DNA of 64,000 nt, from the NCBI RefSeq assembly GCF_036934945.1, contig NC_088242.1, forward strand, positions 471,200-535,199, read 5' to 3'. A program made the translations under genes and the position numbers. The notes beneath the pieces are model-generated. The model made no database searches and was not told where the DNA came from. It saw only the letters and a program-made list of their open reading frames with translations. The DNA is from Oncorhynchus masou masou (lineage: Eukaryota > Chordata > Actinopteri > Salmoniformes > Salmonidae). Position 1 is the first letter of the stretch; every line of letters begins with the position of its first letter. Positions 12,657 through 20,846 of the stretch are shown piece after piece.

Positions 12657-12895
12657 TTTTGGGGGGGGATTGGATTTGACAAAGCCATCTGCAGTTCTAA
12701 ATCTGTCCACTAGACAGCAGTATAACCTGTTCCATCCACGTTCCGTTGTCTGTCTGTCTATGTAATGCACTACATGGCCTGAACACCATGTTGCCGTAGT
12801 TATTGCAAAGCTAGCCAGTCTAAGTGGATGTCCATGGTGCTGTCTTATTAGGGATGATTGAACACATGGACATTCAGCAGTCACTGCCTGGCAGC
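12657..12895 (+). other. Single-copy intron sequence
   Basis: I see no gene, repeat or regulatory signal in this stretch apart from the G-run at 12661-12667. It is ordinary intronic sequence between a LINE fragment and a CT-rich tract. Confidence 0.6.
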
Positions 12896-13140
12896 CACAC
12901 TCTCTCTAACCTTCTCACTGTCTCTCTCTCTCCCTCCCTGTCTCTCTGCCTCTCTGTCTCTTTCTTTCTTTCTCTCTGGCTGTCTTTCTCTCTCTGTCTC
13001 TCTTTCTCTCTGACCTTCTCTTTCTGTCTCTCCCTGTCTCTGTCAATTCAATTTCAATTTAAGGGGCTGCATGGGAAACATATGTTTACATTGTCAAAGC
13101 AAGTTTACATTGCCAAAACAAGTGTCTGTCTCTCTCTCTC
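12896..13140 (+). repeat. CT-rich low-complexity tract with a short interspersed fragment
   Basis: Runs of (TC)n, (TCTG)n and (TTTC)n occupy 12896-13041 and resume at 13127-13142. Between them, 13042-13126 is a short dispersed-element fragment (caattcaatttcaatttaag, then gggaaacatatgtttacatt) that also occurs, more complete, at 19488-19610. Both lie next to CT-rich sequence. Confidence 0.75.
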
Positions 13141-13175
13141 TCTACCTGACCTTATCCAGAGTAGCATTGTAGCTA

Positions 13176-14340
13176 CAGTGGGGCAAAAAGTATTTAGTCA
13201 GCCACCACTTGTGCAAGTTCTCCCTCTTAAAAAGATGAGAGAGGCCTGTAATTTTCATAATAGGTACATTTCAACTATGACAGACAAAATGAGAAAAAAT
13301 CCAGAAAATCACATTGTAGGATTTTTTATTAATTTATTTGTAAATTATGGTGGAAAATAAGTATTTGGTCAATAACAAACGTTTATCTCAATACTTTGTT
13401 ATATACCCTTTGTTGGCAATGACAGAGGTCAAATGTTTTCTGTAAATCTTCACAAGGTTTTCACACACTGTTGCTGGTATTTTGGCCCATTCCTCCATGC
13501 AGATCTCCTCTATAGCAGTGATGTTTTGGGGATGTTGTTGGGCAACACGGACTTTCAACTCCCTTCAAAGAGTTTCTATGGGGTTGAGATCTGGAGACTG
13601 GCTAGGCCACTCCAGGACCTTGAAATGCTTCTTACAAAGCCACTCCTTGGTTGCCCGGGCGGTGTGTTTGGGATCATTGTCATGCTGAAAGACCCAGCCA
13701 CGTTTCATCTTCAATGACCTTGCTGATGGTAGGCTTTGTTACTTTGGTCCCAGCTTTCTGCAGGTCATTCACTAGGTCCCCCCGTTTGGTTCTGGGATTT
13801 TTGCTCACCGTTCTTGTGATCATTTTGAACCCACGGTGTGAGATCTTGCGTGGAGCCCCAGATCGAGGGAGATTATCAGTGGTCTTGTATGTCTTCCATT
13901 TCCTAATAATTGCTCCCACAGTAGATTTCTTCAAACCAAGCTGCTTACCTATTGCAGATTCAGTCTTCCCAACCTGGTGCAGGTCTACAATTTTGTTTCT
14001 GGTGTCCTTTGACAGCTCTTTGGTCTTCGCCATAGTGGAGTTTGGAGTGTGACTGTTTGAGGCTGTGGACAGGTGTCTTTTATACTGATAACAAGGGAGC
14101 CTCTTAAAGAAGAAGTTACAGGTCTGTGAGAGCCAGAAATCTTGCTTGTTTGTAGGTGACCAAGTACTTATTTTCCACCATAATTTGCAAATAAATAAAT
14201 TAAAAATAAATTCATTTTCTGGATTTTTTTTCTTCTCATTTTGTCTGTCATAGTTGAAGTGCACCTATGACATCTCTCATATTTTTAAGTGGGAGAACTT
14301 GCACAATTGGTGGCTGACTAAATACTTCTTTGCCCCACTG
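13176..14340 (-). mobile_element. Tc1/mariner-like transposon, internally deleted, both ends intact
   Basis: The element begins CAGTGGGGCAAAAAGTATTT at 13176 and ends with the inverted counterpart tttgccccactg at 14340. It is flanked by TA at 13174-13175 and 14341-14342, the expected target duplication of Tc1/mariner elements. The long terminal inverted repeats (about 13176-13375 and 14155-14340) share cagccaccacttgtgcaagt-like and ggaaaataagtatttggtca-like segments. At about 1.16 kb it is shorter than the ~1.6 kb of a complete element because the middle of the transposase is gone. It could have been moved in trans by a full-length relative. It sits in intron A about 190 bp upstream of the 14535 exon, in antisense orientation. 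Confidence 0.93.
13385..14033 (-). pseudogene. Tc1-like transposase, internally deleted
   Basis: On the minus strand the frame starts at an ATG at 14033 with MAKTKELSKDTRNKIVDLHQ, the N-terminal paired-like helix-turn-helix DNA-binding region of Tc1-like transposases. It continues through a second helix-turn-helix (GAPRKISHRG, then KNPRTKRGDLVNDLQKAGTK) to about 13730. There it jumps into sequence from the C-terminal catalytic part and goes out of frame, stopping at 13680. C-terminal coding sequence can still be recognised on to about 13385 in another frame, including the segment before the final catalytic glutamate (a PDLNPIENLW-like stretch near 13565-13600). The first catalytic aspartate region is lost. 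The protein cannot be an active transposase, but the DNA-binding half is intact in sequence. Confidence 0.85.
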
Positions 14341-14534
14341 TATTTATACATGTACATAGAATATAGCTGTTTCATTCAGACCCACCTCCCACTGAAATGG
14401 CATGGTGTAGTGGATATACAAGGTTTTACTATACATGCCTACATGTGATTGTGTATGTTTGTCTGAGTGTTTAAATGTATTTGTTTGTGTGTGCGTGTTT
14501 TCTGTGTGCCTATGCGTGAACACATGTCCTCCAG

Positions 14535-14643
14535 AGACGTTTTCGTGGAAGAAGGTAGAGCCGCAGGGTAAAGGTCCGTGCCCCAGGAGGAGACAGTGCT
14601 GTTGCATGGTGGGAGATCGGATCATCCTGTTTGGAGGAACCAG
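14535..14643 (+). CDS. klhdc3: KLHDC3-like kelch protein, second exon in window
   Basis: The acceptor is cctccag ending at 14534 and the donor is AG|GTAAGA with GT at 14644-14645. With the G carried over from the previous exon, the exon encodes ETFSWKKVEPQGKGPCPRRR, then QCCCMVGDRIILFGGT, and leaves AG for the next codon (phase 2). The RRRQCCC run followed by a new FGG strand is highly characteristic of KLHDC3, and the W-x8-G-x2-P-x-PR-x2-Q pattern marks the start of a kelch blade. The exon is 109 nt and joins cleanly to both neighbours. An alternative acceptor two bases downstream (agag) would break the frame and is less likely. The exon is flanked upstream by a Tc1-like element and downstream by a GTA-rich array. 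I see no defect in the coding sequence. Confidence 0.93.
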
Positions 14644-14654
14644 GTAAGAGGGTG

Positions 14655-15752
14655 TAGTGTTGAGTACACATTGTAGTAGTTGGTAGTAGTAGTTAGCAGT
14701 AGTTAGTAGTAGTGTTTAGGACACGTAGTAGTAGTGTTTAGGACATGTAGTAGTAGTGTTTAGGACATGTAGTAGTAGTGTTTAGGACACGTAGTAGTAG
14801 TGTTTAGGACATGTTGTAGTAGTGTTTAGGACATGTTGTAGTAGTGTTTAGGACATGTTGTAGTAGTGTTTAGGACACGTAGTAGTAGTGTTTAGGACAT
14901 GTTGTAGTAGTGTTTAGGACATGTTGTAGTAGTGTTTAGGACATGTAGTTGTAGTGTTTAGGACACGTAGTCGTAGTGTTTAGGACACGTAGTAGTAGTG
15001 TTTAGGACACGTAGCAGTAGTGTTTAGGAAACGTAGTAGTAGTAGTAGTGTTTACGACATGTAGTATTTAGTACACTTAGCAGTAGAAGTAGTAGTAGTG
15101 TTTAGGACACTTCGTACTAGAAGTAGTAGTAGTGTTTAGTACACTTAGTAGTATTAGTAGTAGTAGTGTTTAGTACACTTAGTAGTATTAGTAGTAGTGT
15201 TTAGTCCACTTAGTAGTAGTAGTAGTGTTTAGTACACTTGGTAGTAGTAGTGTTTAGTACACTTAGTAGTAGAAGTAGTAGTAGTGTTTAGTACACTTAG
15301 TAGTAGTAGTTGTAGTAGTAGTAGTAGTGTTTAGTACAGATAGTATTAGTAGTAGTGTTTAGTACACATATTATTAGTAGTAGTAGAAGTAGTAGACGTT
15401 TTTAGTACACATAGTAGTTGTGTTGAGTACACTTAGTATTATTAGTAGCGTTTAGTACACTTAGTATTAGTGGTAGTGTTTAGTACACTTAGTATTAGTA
15501 GTAGTGTTTAGTACACTTAGTAGTAGTAGTATTGTTTATTACACTTAGTAGTAGTGTTTAGTACACTTAGTAGTAGTAGTAGTAGTGTTTAGTACACTTG
15601 GTGGTAGTAGTTTTTAGTACACATAGTATTAGTAGTAGTGTTTAGTACACATAGTATTAGTAGTAGTGTTTGGTACACTTAGTAGTAGTAGTAGTCGTGT
15701 TTAGTAAACTTGGTAGTAGTAGTAGTTGTAGTGTTTAGTACTCTTAGTAGTA
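14655..15752 (+). repeat. GTAGTAGTGTTTAGGACA tandem array in intron B
   Basis: About 1.1 kb of imperfect units of roughly 22 bp: (gta)n followed by gtgtttaggacacgta in the first half and gtgtttagtacacttagta in the second. The number of GTA triplets per unit varies, so it is a minisatellite with an embedded trinucleotide microsatellite. The array was once continuous with the short piece at 18018-18060; a LINE now separates them. No stable coding frame and no other feature is visible. Confidence 0.93.
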
Positions 15753-16273
15753 AATCAAATCAAAATCAAAACAAATCAAATTTTATTTGTCACATACACA
15801 TGGTTAGCAGATGTTAATGCGAGTGTAGCGAAATGCTTGTGCTTCTAGTTCCGACAATGCAGTAATAACCAACAAGTAATCTAACTCACAATTCCAAAAC
15901 TACTGTCTTATACACAAGTGTAAGGGGATAAAGAATATGTACATAAAGATATATGAATGAGTGATGGTACAGAGCAGCATAGGGAAGATACAGAAGATGG
16001 TATCGAGTACAGTACATACATATGAGATGAGTATGTAAACAAAGTGGCATAGTTAAAGTGGCTAGTGATACATGTATTACATAACGATGCAGTAGATGAT
16101 ATAGAGTACAGTATATCCGTATACATATGAGATGAATAATGTAGGGTATGTAAACATTATATTAGGTAGCATTGTTTAAAGTGGCTAGTGATATAGTTTA
16201 CATCATTTCCCATCAATTCCCATTATTAAAGTGGCTGGAGTTGAGTCAGTGTGTTGGCAGCAGCCACTCAATG

Positions 16274-17242
16274 TTAGTGGTGGCTGTTTAACAGTCTGAT
16301 GGTCTTGAGATAGAAGCTGTTTTTCAGTCTCTCGGTCCCAGCTTTGATGCACCTGTACTGACCTCGCCTTCTGGATGATAGCGGGGTGAACAGGCAGTGG
16401 CTCGGGTGGTTGATGTCCTTGATGATCTTTATGGCCTTCCTGTAACATCGGGTGGTGTAGGTGTCCTGGAGGGCAGGTAGTTTGCCCCCGGTGATGCGTT
16501 GTGCAGACCTCACTACCCTCTGGAGAGCCTTACGGTTGTGGGCGGAGCAGTTGCCATACCAGGTGGTGATACAGCCCGCCAGGATGCTCTCGATTGTGCA
16601 TCTGTAGAAGTTTGTGAGTGCTTTTGGTGACAAGCCAAATTTCTTCAGCCTCCTGAGGTTGAAGAGGCGCTGCTGCGTCTTCTTCACGATGCTGTCTGTG
16701 TGGGTGGACCAATTCAGTTTGTCTGTGATGTGTATGCCGAGGAACTTAAAATTTACTACCCTCTCCACTACTGTTCCATCGATGTGGATAGGGGGGTGTT
16801 CCCTCTGCTGTTTCCTGAAGTCCACAATCATCTCCTTAGTTTTGTTGACGTTGAGTGTGAGGTTATTTTCCTGACACCACACTCCGAGGGCCCTCACCTC
16901 CTCCCTGTAGGCCGTCTCGTCGTTGTTGGTAATCAAGCCTACCACTGTTGTGTCGTCCGCAAACTTGATGATTGAGTTGGAGGCGTGCGTGGCCATGCAG
17001 TCGTGGGTGAACAGGGAGTACTGGAGAGGGCTCAGAACGCACCCTTGTGGGGCCCCAGTGTTGAGGATCAGCGGGGTGGAGATGTTGTTGCCTACCCTCA
17101 CCACCTGGGGGTGGCCCGTCAGGAAGTCCAGTACCCAGTTGCACAGGGCGGGGTCGAGACCCAGGGTCTCGAGCTTGATGACGAGCTTGGAGGGTACTAT
17201 GGTGTTGAATGCCGAGCTGTAGTCGATGAACAGCATTCTCAC
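16274..17242 (-). pseudogene. LINE reverse transcriptase, catalytic and thumb region
   Basis: The minus-strand frame of 322 codons begins inside the reverse transcriptase and ends at the natural C-terminus before the LINE 3' UTR. Residues 4-14 (LFIDYSSAFNT) carry the first catalytic aspartate, 63-72 (GAPQGCVLSP) form the template-binding motif, and 94-97 are FADD, the catalytic YADD/FADD box. The block NFKFLGIHITDKLNWS follows around 170-185, typical of the palm-thumb region of LINE reverse transcriptases. The catalytic residues are intact, but the upstream coding region is cut off by small indels and 5' truncation, so this is a relic. The ATG at 17242 is an internal methionine and not a true start. 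Confidence 0.88.
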
Positions 17243-17420
17243 ATAGGTATTCCTCTTGTCCCGATGGGTTATGGCAGTGTGCAGTGTGGTTGAGATTGCA
17301 TCGTCTGTGGACCTATTTGGGCGGTAAGCAAACTGGAGTGGGTCTGGGTGTCAGGTAGGGTGGAGGTGATATGGTCCTTGACTAGTCTCTCAAAGCACTT
17401 CATGATGACGGAAGTGAGTG

Positions 17421-18015
17421 CTACGGGCGGTTGTCGTTTAGCCCAGTTACCTTAGCTTTCTTGGGAACAGGAGCAATGGTGGCCCTCTTGAAGCATGTGG
17501 GAACAGCAGACTGGTATAGGGATTGATTGAATATGTCCATAAACACACCAGCCAGCTGGTCTGCGCATGCTCTGAGGGCGCGGCTGGGGATGCCCTCTGG
17601 GCCTGCAGCCTTGCAAGGGTTAACACGTTTAAATGTTTTACTCACCTCGGCTGCAGTGAAGGAGAGTCCGCATGTTTTCGTTGCAGGCCGTGTCAGTGGC
17701 ACTGTATTGTCCTCAAAGCAGGCAAAAAAGTTATTTAGTCTGCCTGGGAGCAAGACATCCTGGTCCGTGACTGGGCTGGTTTTCTTTTTGTAATCCGTGA
17801 TTGACTGTAGACCCTGCACATACCTCTTGTGTCTGAATTGAGATTCTACTTTGTCTCTATACTGACGCTTAGCTTGTTTGATAGCCTTGCGGAGGGAATA
17901 GCTGCACTGTTTGTATTCGGTCATGTTTCCAGTCACCTTGCCCTGATTAAAAGCAGTGGTTCGCGCTTTCAGTTTCACGCGAATACTGACATCAATCCAC
18001 GGTTTCTGGTTTGGG
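17421..18015 (-). pseudogene. LINE polyprotein fragment upstream of the reverse transcriptase
   Basis: This minus-strand frame encodes the linker and early reverse-transcriptase region of the same LINE copy: QKPWIDVSIRVKLKARTTAF, a basic stretch with SLRKAIKQAKRQYRDKVE, then KAAGPEGIPSRALRACADQL and ATIAPVPKKAKVTGLNDNRP, which lead into the fingers domain. It stops at a TAG at 17421-17423 immediately after NDNRP, where related elements continue (PVAL...). Recognisable coding resumes in other frames between 17420 and 17243. This is best explained by two one-base deletions, near 17427 and near 17348. The first residues of the open frame (beyond 18015) come from the GTAGTA array and not from the LINE. 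Confidence 0.8.
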
Positions 18016-18017
18016 AA

Positions 18018-18075
18018 TAGTAGTAGTAGTTGTAGTGTTTTAGTATGATAGTCATTTAGTTCATTTATCTTTGTT
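18018..18075 (+). repeat. Detached end of the GTAGTA array
   Basis: The sequence agtagtagtagttgtagtgt at 18018-18040 matches the array at 14655-15752 and is followed by about 30 bp of AT-rich DNA. It marks the right flank of the LINE insertion and separates it from a second LINE fragment. Confidence 0.75.
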
Positions 18076-18818
18076 TGGCCATCTTGAAGCATATGGGGAC
18101 AGCAGACTGGGATAGGGAGATATTGAATATGTCCGTAAACACATCAGACAGCTGGTCTGAGCATACTCTGATGGCGCGGCAAGAGATGCCGTCTGGGCCA
18201 GCAGCCTCGCGATGTATCCGTTTAAATGTCTTACTCACGTCGGCCACGGAGATGGAGAGCCCACGGTCCTTGGTAGTGGGCCGCGTCGGTGGCACTGCCT
18301 TAAAGCGGGCAAAGAAGGTGTTTAGTTTGTCTGGACGTCGGCTAATTTTCTTTTTGTAGTCTTTGATTGTCTGTAGACTCCGCCACATCTCGTGTCTGAG
18401 CCGTTGAATTGTGACTCCACTTTGACCCTATACTGACATGTCGCTTGTTTGATTGCCTTGCGGAGGGAATAACTACATGGTTTGTATTCGCCCATATTCT
18501 CGGTCATCTGTCCATGGTTAAATGAGGTGGTTCGCGCTTTCAGCTTTGCACGAATGCCGCCATCTATCCACAGTTTTTGGCTAGGTACAGCATCTCCTAT
18601 GCACTTCCTTATAAACTCACTCACCGAATCAGCGTATAAATCTATATTATTCTCTGAGCCTGCCCGGAACATGTCCCAGTCCGCGTTATCAAAATAATCT
18701 TGAAGTGTGGATTCCAATTAGTCTGACCAGCGTTGAGTGGTCCTTGTCACGGGTACATCCTGTTTGAGTTTCTGCCTATAGGAGGGGAGAAGCAAAAATG
18801 ACTCCATGTTTGGGGCAG
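18076..18818 (-). mobile_element. Second, related LINE fragment (linker region only)
   Basis: The interval 18076-18400 is homologous to 17480-17800 in the neighbouring LINE (both contain cttgaagcata/g-tgggacagcagactgg-type sequence and a cagctggtct motif), but it differs at many positions and so is an independent copy. It extends further 5' in the element: on the minus strand it encodes ESTLQDYFDNADWDMFRAGS and then KLWIDGGIRAKLKARTTSFN, and runs on as non-coding similarity to about 18818. The open frames at 18322-18717 and 18065-18388 overlap in different frames, showing a frameshift near 18390. Both the reverse-transcriptase core and the 3' end are absent, so it was not left by simple 5' truncation. 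Confidence 0.75.
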
Positions 18819-18831
18819 CAGTGTAAGAGCC

Positions 18832-19370
18832 AGCCCATGTCCAGAACAGGGGTGTAACTAACATGTTGTCTCCTTTCCACAGCCCATGTCCAGAACAGGG
18901 GTGTAACTAACATGTTGTCTCCTTTCCACAGCCCATGTCCAGAACAGGGGTGTAACTAACATGTTGTCTCCTTTCCACAGCCCATGTCCAGAACAGGGGT
19001 GTAACTAACATGTTGTCTCCTTTCCACAGCCCATGTCCAGAACAGGGGTGTAACTAACATGTTGTCTCCTTTCCACAGCCCATGTCCAGAACAGGGGTGT
19101 AACTAACATGTTGTCTCCTTTCCACAGCCCATGTCCAGAACAGGGGTGTAACTAACATGTTGTCTCCTTTCCACAGCCCATGTCCAGAACAGGGGTGTAA
19201 CTAACATGTTGTCTCCTTTCCACAGCCCATGTCCAGAACAGGGGTGTAACTAACATGTTGTCTCCTTTCCACAGCCCATGTCCAGAACAGGGGTGTAACT
19301 AACATGTTGTCTCCTTTCCACAGCCCATGTCCAGAACAGGGGTGTAACTAACATGTTGTCTCCTTTCCAC
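18832..19370 (+). repeat. 49-bp tandem repeat, 11 copies, duplicating the 3' splice site of the next exon
   Basis: Exactly 539 bp, which is 11 times 49. Each unit reads agcccatgtccagaaca, then ggggtgtaactaacatgttg, then tctcctttccac. It therefore holds the first 15 bases of the downstream exon, a branch-point-like TAACTAAC, a pyrimidine tract and the CAG acceptor. By eye the eleven units are identical. AG dinucleotides in the acceptor context fall at 18881 and every 49 bases up to the true one at 19371-19372; the first AG (18832) has no pyrimidine tract. Splicing to any decoy would read S-P-C-P-E-Q-G-C-N and then meet the TAA inside TAACTAAC. Either the splicing machinery is held to the last copy, or truncated or NMD-targeted transcripts are made. 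Confidence 0.97.
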
Positions 19371-19372
19371 AG

Positions 19373-19446
19373 CCCATGTCCAGAACAAGGGATGGGAGAT
19401 GAGTTTAACCTCATGGATCATTCTGACCTCTACATACTAGACCTCA
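19373..19446 (+). CDS. klhdc3: KLHDC3-like kelch protein, third exon in window
   Basis: The acceptor is tcctttccacag ending at 19372 and the donor is A|GTAAGT with GT at 19447-19448. With AG from the previous exon it encodes SPCPEQGMGDEFNLMDHSDL followed by YILDL, leaving one base (phase 1). The GDEF-L-DHSDL-ILD pattern matches my memory of the KLHDC3 segment between the last FGG strand and the C-terminal tail. The 74-nt exon is immediately preceded by eleven tandem copies of its own 3' splice site. The exon differs from the repeat units from base 16 on (aagggatgggagat here, ggggtgtaac in the units), so the last acceptor is the only one that opens into a continuous reading frame; this is why I chose it. 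The frame joins cleanly to the next exon. Confidence 0.93.
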
Positions 19447-19624
19447 GTAAGTATCCCCTCTCGTTCTCACACTCACTCTCTCTCTCTTTCAATTCAAAGG
19501 TCTTTATTGGCATGATAAACATATTTTTACATTGCCAAAGAAAGTGAAATAGATAATAAACAAAAGTCAAATAAACAATGAATGAATGAATAAAAGTGAA
19601 TGACCTGGTCATAGTAAACACCTA
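19447..19624 (+). repeat. Start of intron C with short dispersed fragment
   Basis: After the donor a short CT-rich run is followed at 19488-19610 by a dispersed fragment (tctttattggcatgataaac, then acattgccaaagaaagtgaa) of the type seen in part at 13042-13126. A few (aatg)n repeats follow at about 19576-19592. No gene is visible. Confidence 0.6.
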
Positions 19625-20042
19625 CAGTCAGAAAGTTTTTATAGACTTATTTTGTTACAGCCTGAATTCAAAATTGATTAAATAGATTTTTTTTCTCACC
19701 CATCTACACGCAATACCCCGTCATTTATAATTATTCAAGCTCTGTCAAATTGGTTGTTGATCATCGCTAGACAGACATTTCCAAGTCTAGCAATAGATTT
19801 TCAAGACGATTTAAATCAAAACTGTAACTAGGCCGCTCAGGAACATTCAACAATGTCGTCTTGGTAAGCAACTCCAGTGTATATTTGGCCGTGTTTTATT
19901 GGTTATTGTCTTGCTGAATGGTGAATTTGTCTCCCTGTGTCTGGTGGAAAGCAGACTGAAACAGGTTTTTCTCTAAAATTTGGCCTGTGCCTCGCTCTAT
20001 TACGTTTATTTTCATCCTAAAAAAATCTCCTAGTCCTTGCCA

Positions 20043-20188
20043 ATTAATTTTATTTGATTTTTAACTTAAACTTTATTTAACTAGGCAAGTCAGTTAGGAA
20101 CAATGATGGTCTACCAAAAGGCCTCCTTTGGGGTTGGGGGCTGGGATAAAAAATATAGGACAAAACACATCACGACAAGAAAATGAAT
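20043..20188 (-). mobile_element. SINE/LINE tail fragment in the old Tc1-like element
   Basis: The + strand reads tttatttaactaggcaagtc, the reverse complement of the tail shared by the salmonid HpaI SINE and its partner LINE (compare 23880-23915). It is followed by cctccttt-ggggttgggg and ataggacaaaacacatcacg. It interrupts transposon sequence that resumes at about 20189. Confidence 0.65.
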
Positions 20189-20256
20189 GAAAAGCATACC
20201 CATAACATGATTCAGCCATGCTTGAAAATATGAAGTGGTACTCAGTGGTGCCTTTC

Positions 20257-20540
20257 AAATCAAATTTTATTTGTTACATGCGCAGAATACAACAGGTGTA
20301 GACCTTACAGTGAAATGCTTACTTCAAAGCCCTTAACCAACAATGCTGTATTAAGAAAATAAGAATAACAAATAATTAAATAGCAGCCGTAAATAACAAT
20401 AGCGGGGCTATACAGGGGTACCGGTACAGAGTCAATGTGCGGGGGCACCATTATTGAGGTAATATCTACATTTAGGTAGAGTTGGGGGGGGGATGCAAAT
20501 AGTCTGGGAAGCCATTTGATTAGCTGTTCAGGAGTCTTAT
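20257..20540 (-). mobile_element. LINE 3' UTR fragment, minus strand
   Basis: It begins with the LINE tail tcaaatcaaattttatttgt, the same tail type as at 15753, and continues through tacagtgaaatgcttact and gggtaccggtacagagtcaa to gttcaggagtcttat, where a Tc1 terminus takes over at 20542. It is non-coding, and only the 3' UTR is present. Confidence 0.75.
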
Positions 20541-20541
20541 A

Positions 20542-20758
20542 CAGTGGGGCAAAAAAGTATTAAGTCAGCCACCAATTGTGCAAGTTCTCCCACGTAAAAA
20601 GATAAGAGAGGCCTGTAATTTTCATCATAGGTACACTTCCACTATGACAGACAAAATGAGAAAAAACTATTCAGAAAATCACATTGTAGTATTTTTAATG
20701 AATTTATTTGCAAATTATGGTGGAAAATAAGTATTTGGTCAATAACAAAAGTTTATCT
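20542..20758 (-). mobile_element. Solo terminal inverted repeat of a CAGTGGGG Tc1-like element
   Basis: It starts CAGTGGGGCAAAAAAGTATT after TA (20540-20541) and follows the left terminus of the 13176-14340 element to about gtttatct at 20758, where similarity stops. Only one end of the transposon is present, so it is a truncated relic that cannot move. Confidence 0.88.
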
Positions 20759-20846
20759 AAAAAATACACCTGTATTTTTGTAGTGACTGGATATTTTTTT
20801 TGTAGTGACTGGGTATATTGTTATACCATCCAAAGTGTAATTAATA

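Larger units (their letters stand above)
15753..18017 (-). mobile_element. 5'-truncated LINE (jockey/CR1-L2-like, perhaps Rex1-type), minus strand
   Basis: The 3' end lies at 15753, where the reverse strand ends in a TTTGATTTGA-type tail (aaatcaaatcaaaatcaaaa on the + strand). It is followed, reading the minus strand upstream, by about 0.5 kb of 3' UTR and then reverse-transcriptase coding sequence up to 18017. Both flanks are the GTAGTA array (cttagtagta on the left, agtagtagtagttgtagtgt on the right), so it jumped into that array. It lacks the 5' UTR, the endonuclease and the start of the ORF, as expected of truncated reverse transcription. The clade is uncertain; the reverse-transcriptase signatures fit the jockey/CR1/L2 superfamily. 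Confidence 0.9.
19625..20844 (-). mobile_element. Old Tc1-like element broken by three later insertions
   Basis: Starting after TA at 19623-19624 (cagtcagaaagtttttatag), the minus strand carries decayed Tc1-like transposon sequence. Recognisable pieces are 19625-20042 (including acattcaacaatgtcgtctt and aagcaactccagtgtatatt), 20189-20256 (gcatacccataacatgattc) and 20759-20844 (tagtgactgggtatattgtt, accatccaaagtgtaattaa). They are in the order expected of one element and are separated by foreign DNA at 20043-20188, 20257-20540 and 20542-20758. A short direct duplication of tttttgtagtgactgg lies at 20775-20812. No transposase frame survives. Element identity is from recognition of the family. 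Confidence 0.7.

Noticed and set aside
12824..13360. A plus-strand coding region rich in Ser/Leu/Phe
   Set aside because: It is a translation of a CT-rich microsatellite running into the terminal repeat of a Tc1-like element.
13433..14052. Plus-strand open frames over the Tc1-like element
   Set aside because: They are antisense shadows of the transposase on the minus strand.
16614..17293. Plus-strand open frames opposite the LINE reverse transcriptase
   Set aside because: They are antisense shadows; the minus strand has the recognisable reverse-transcriptase motifs including FADD.
18832..19372. A tandemly duplicated coding exon
   Set aside because: Only the first 15 bases of the exon are included in each unit, without a donor site; what is duplicated is the acceptor region.
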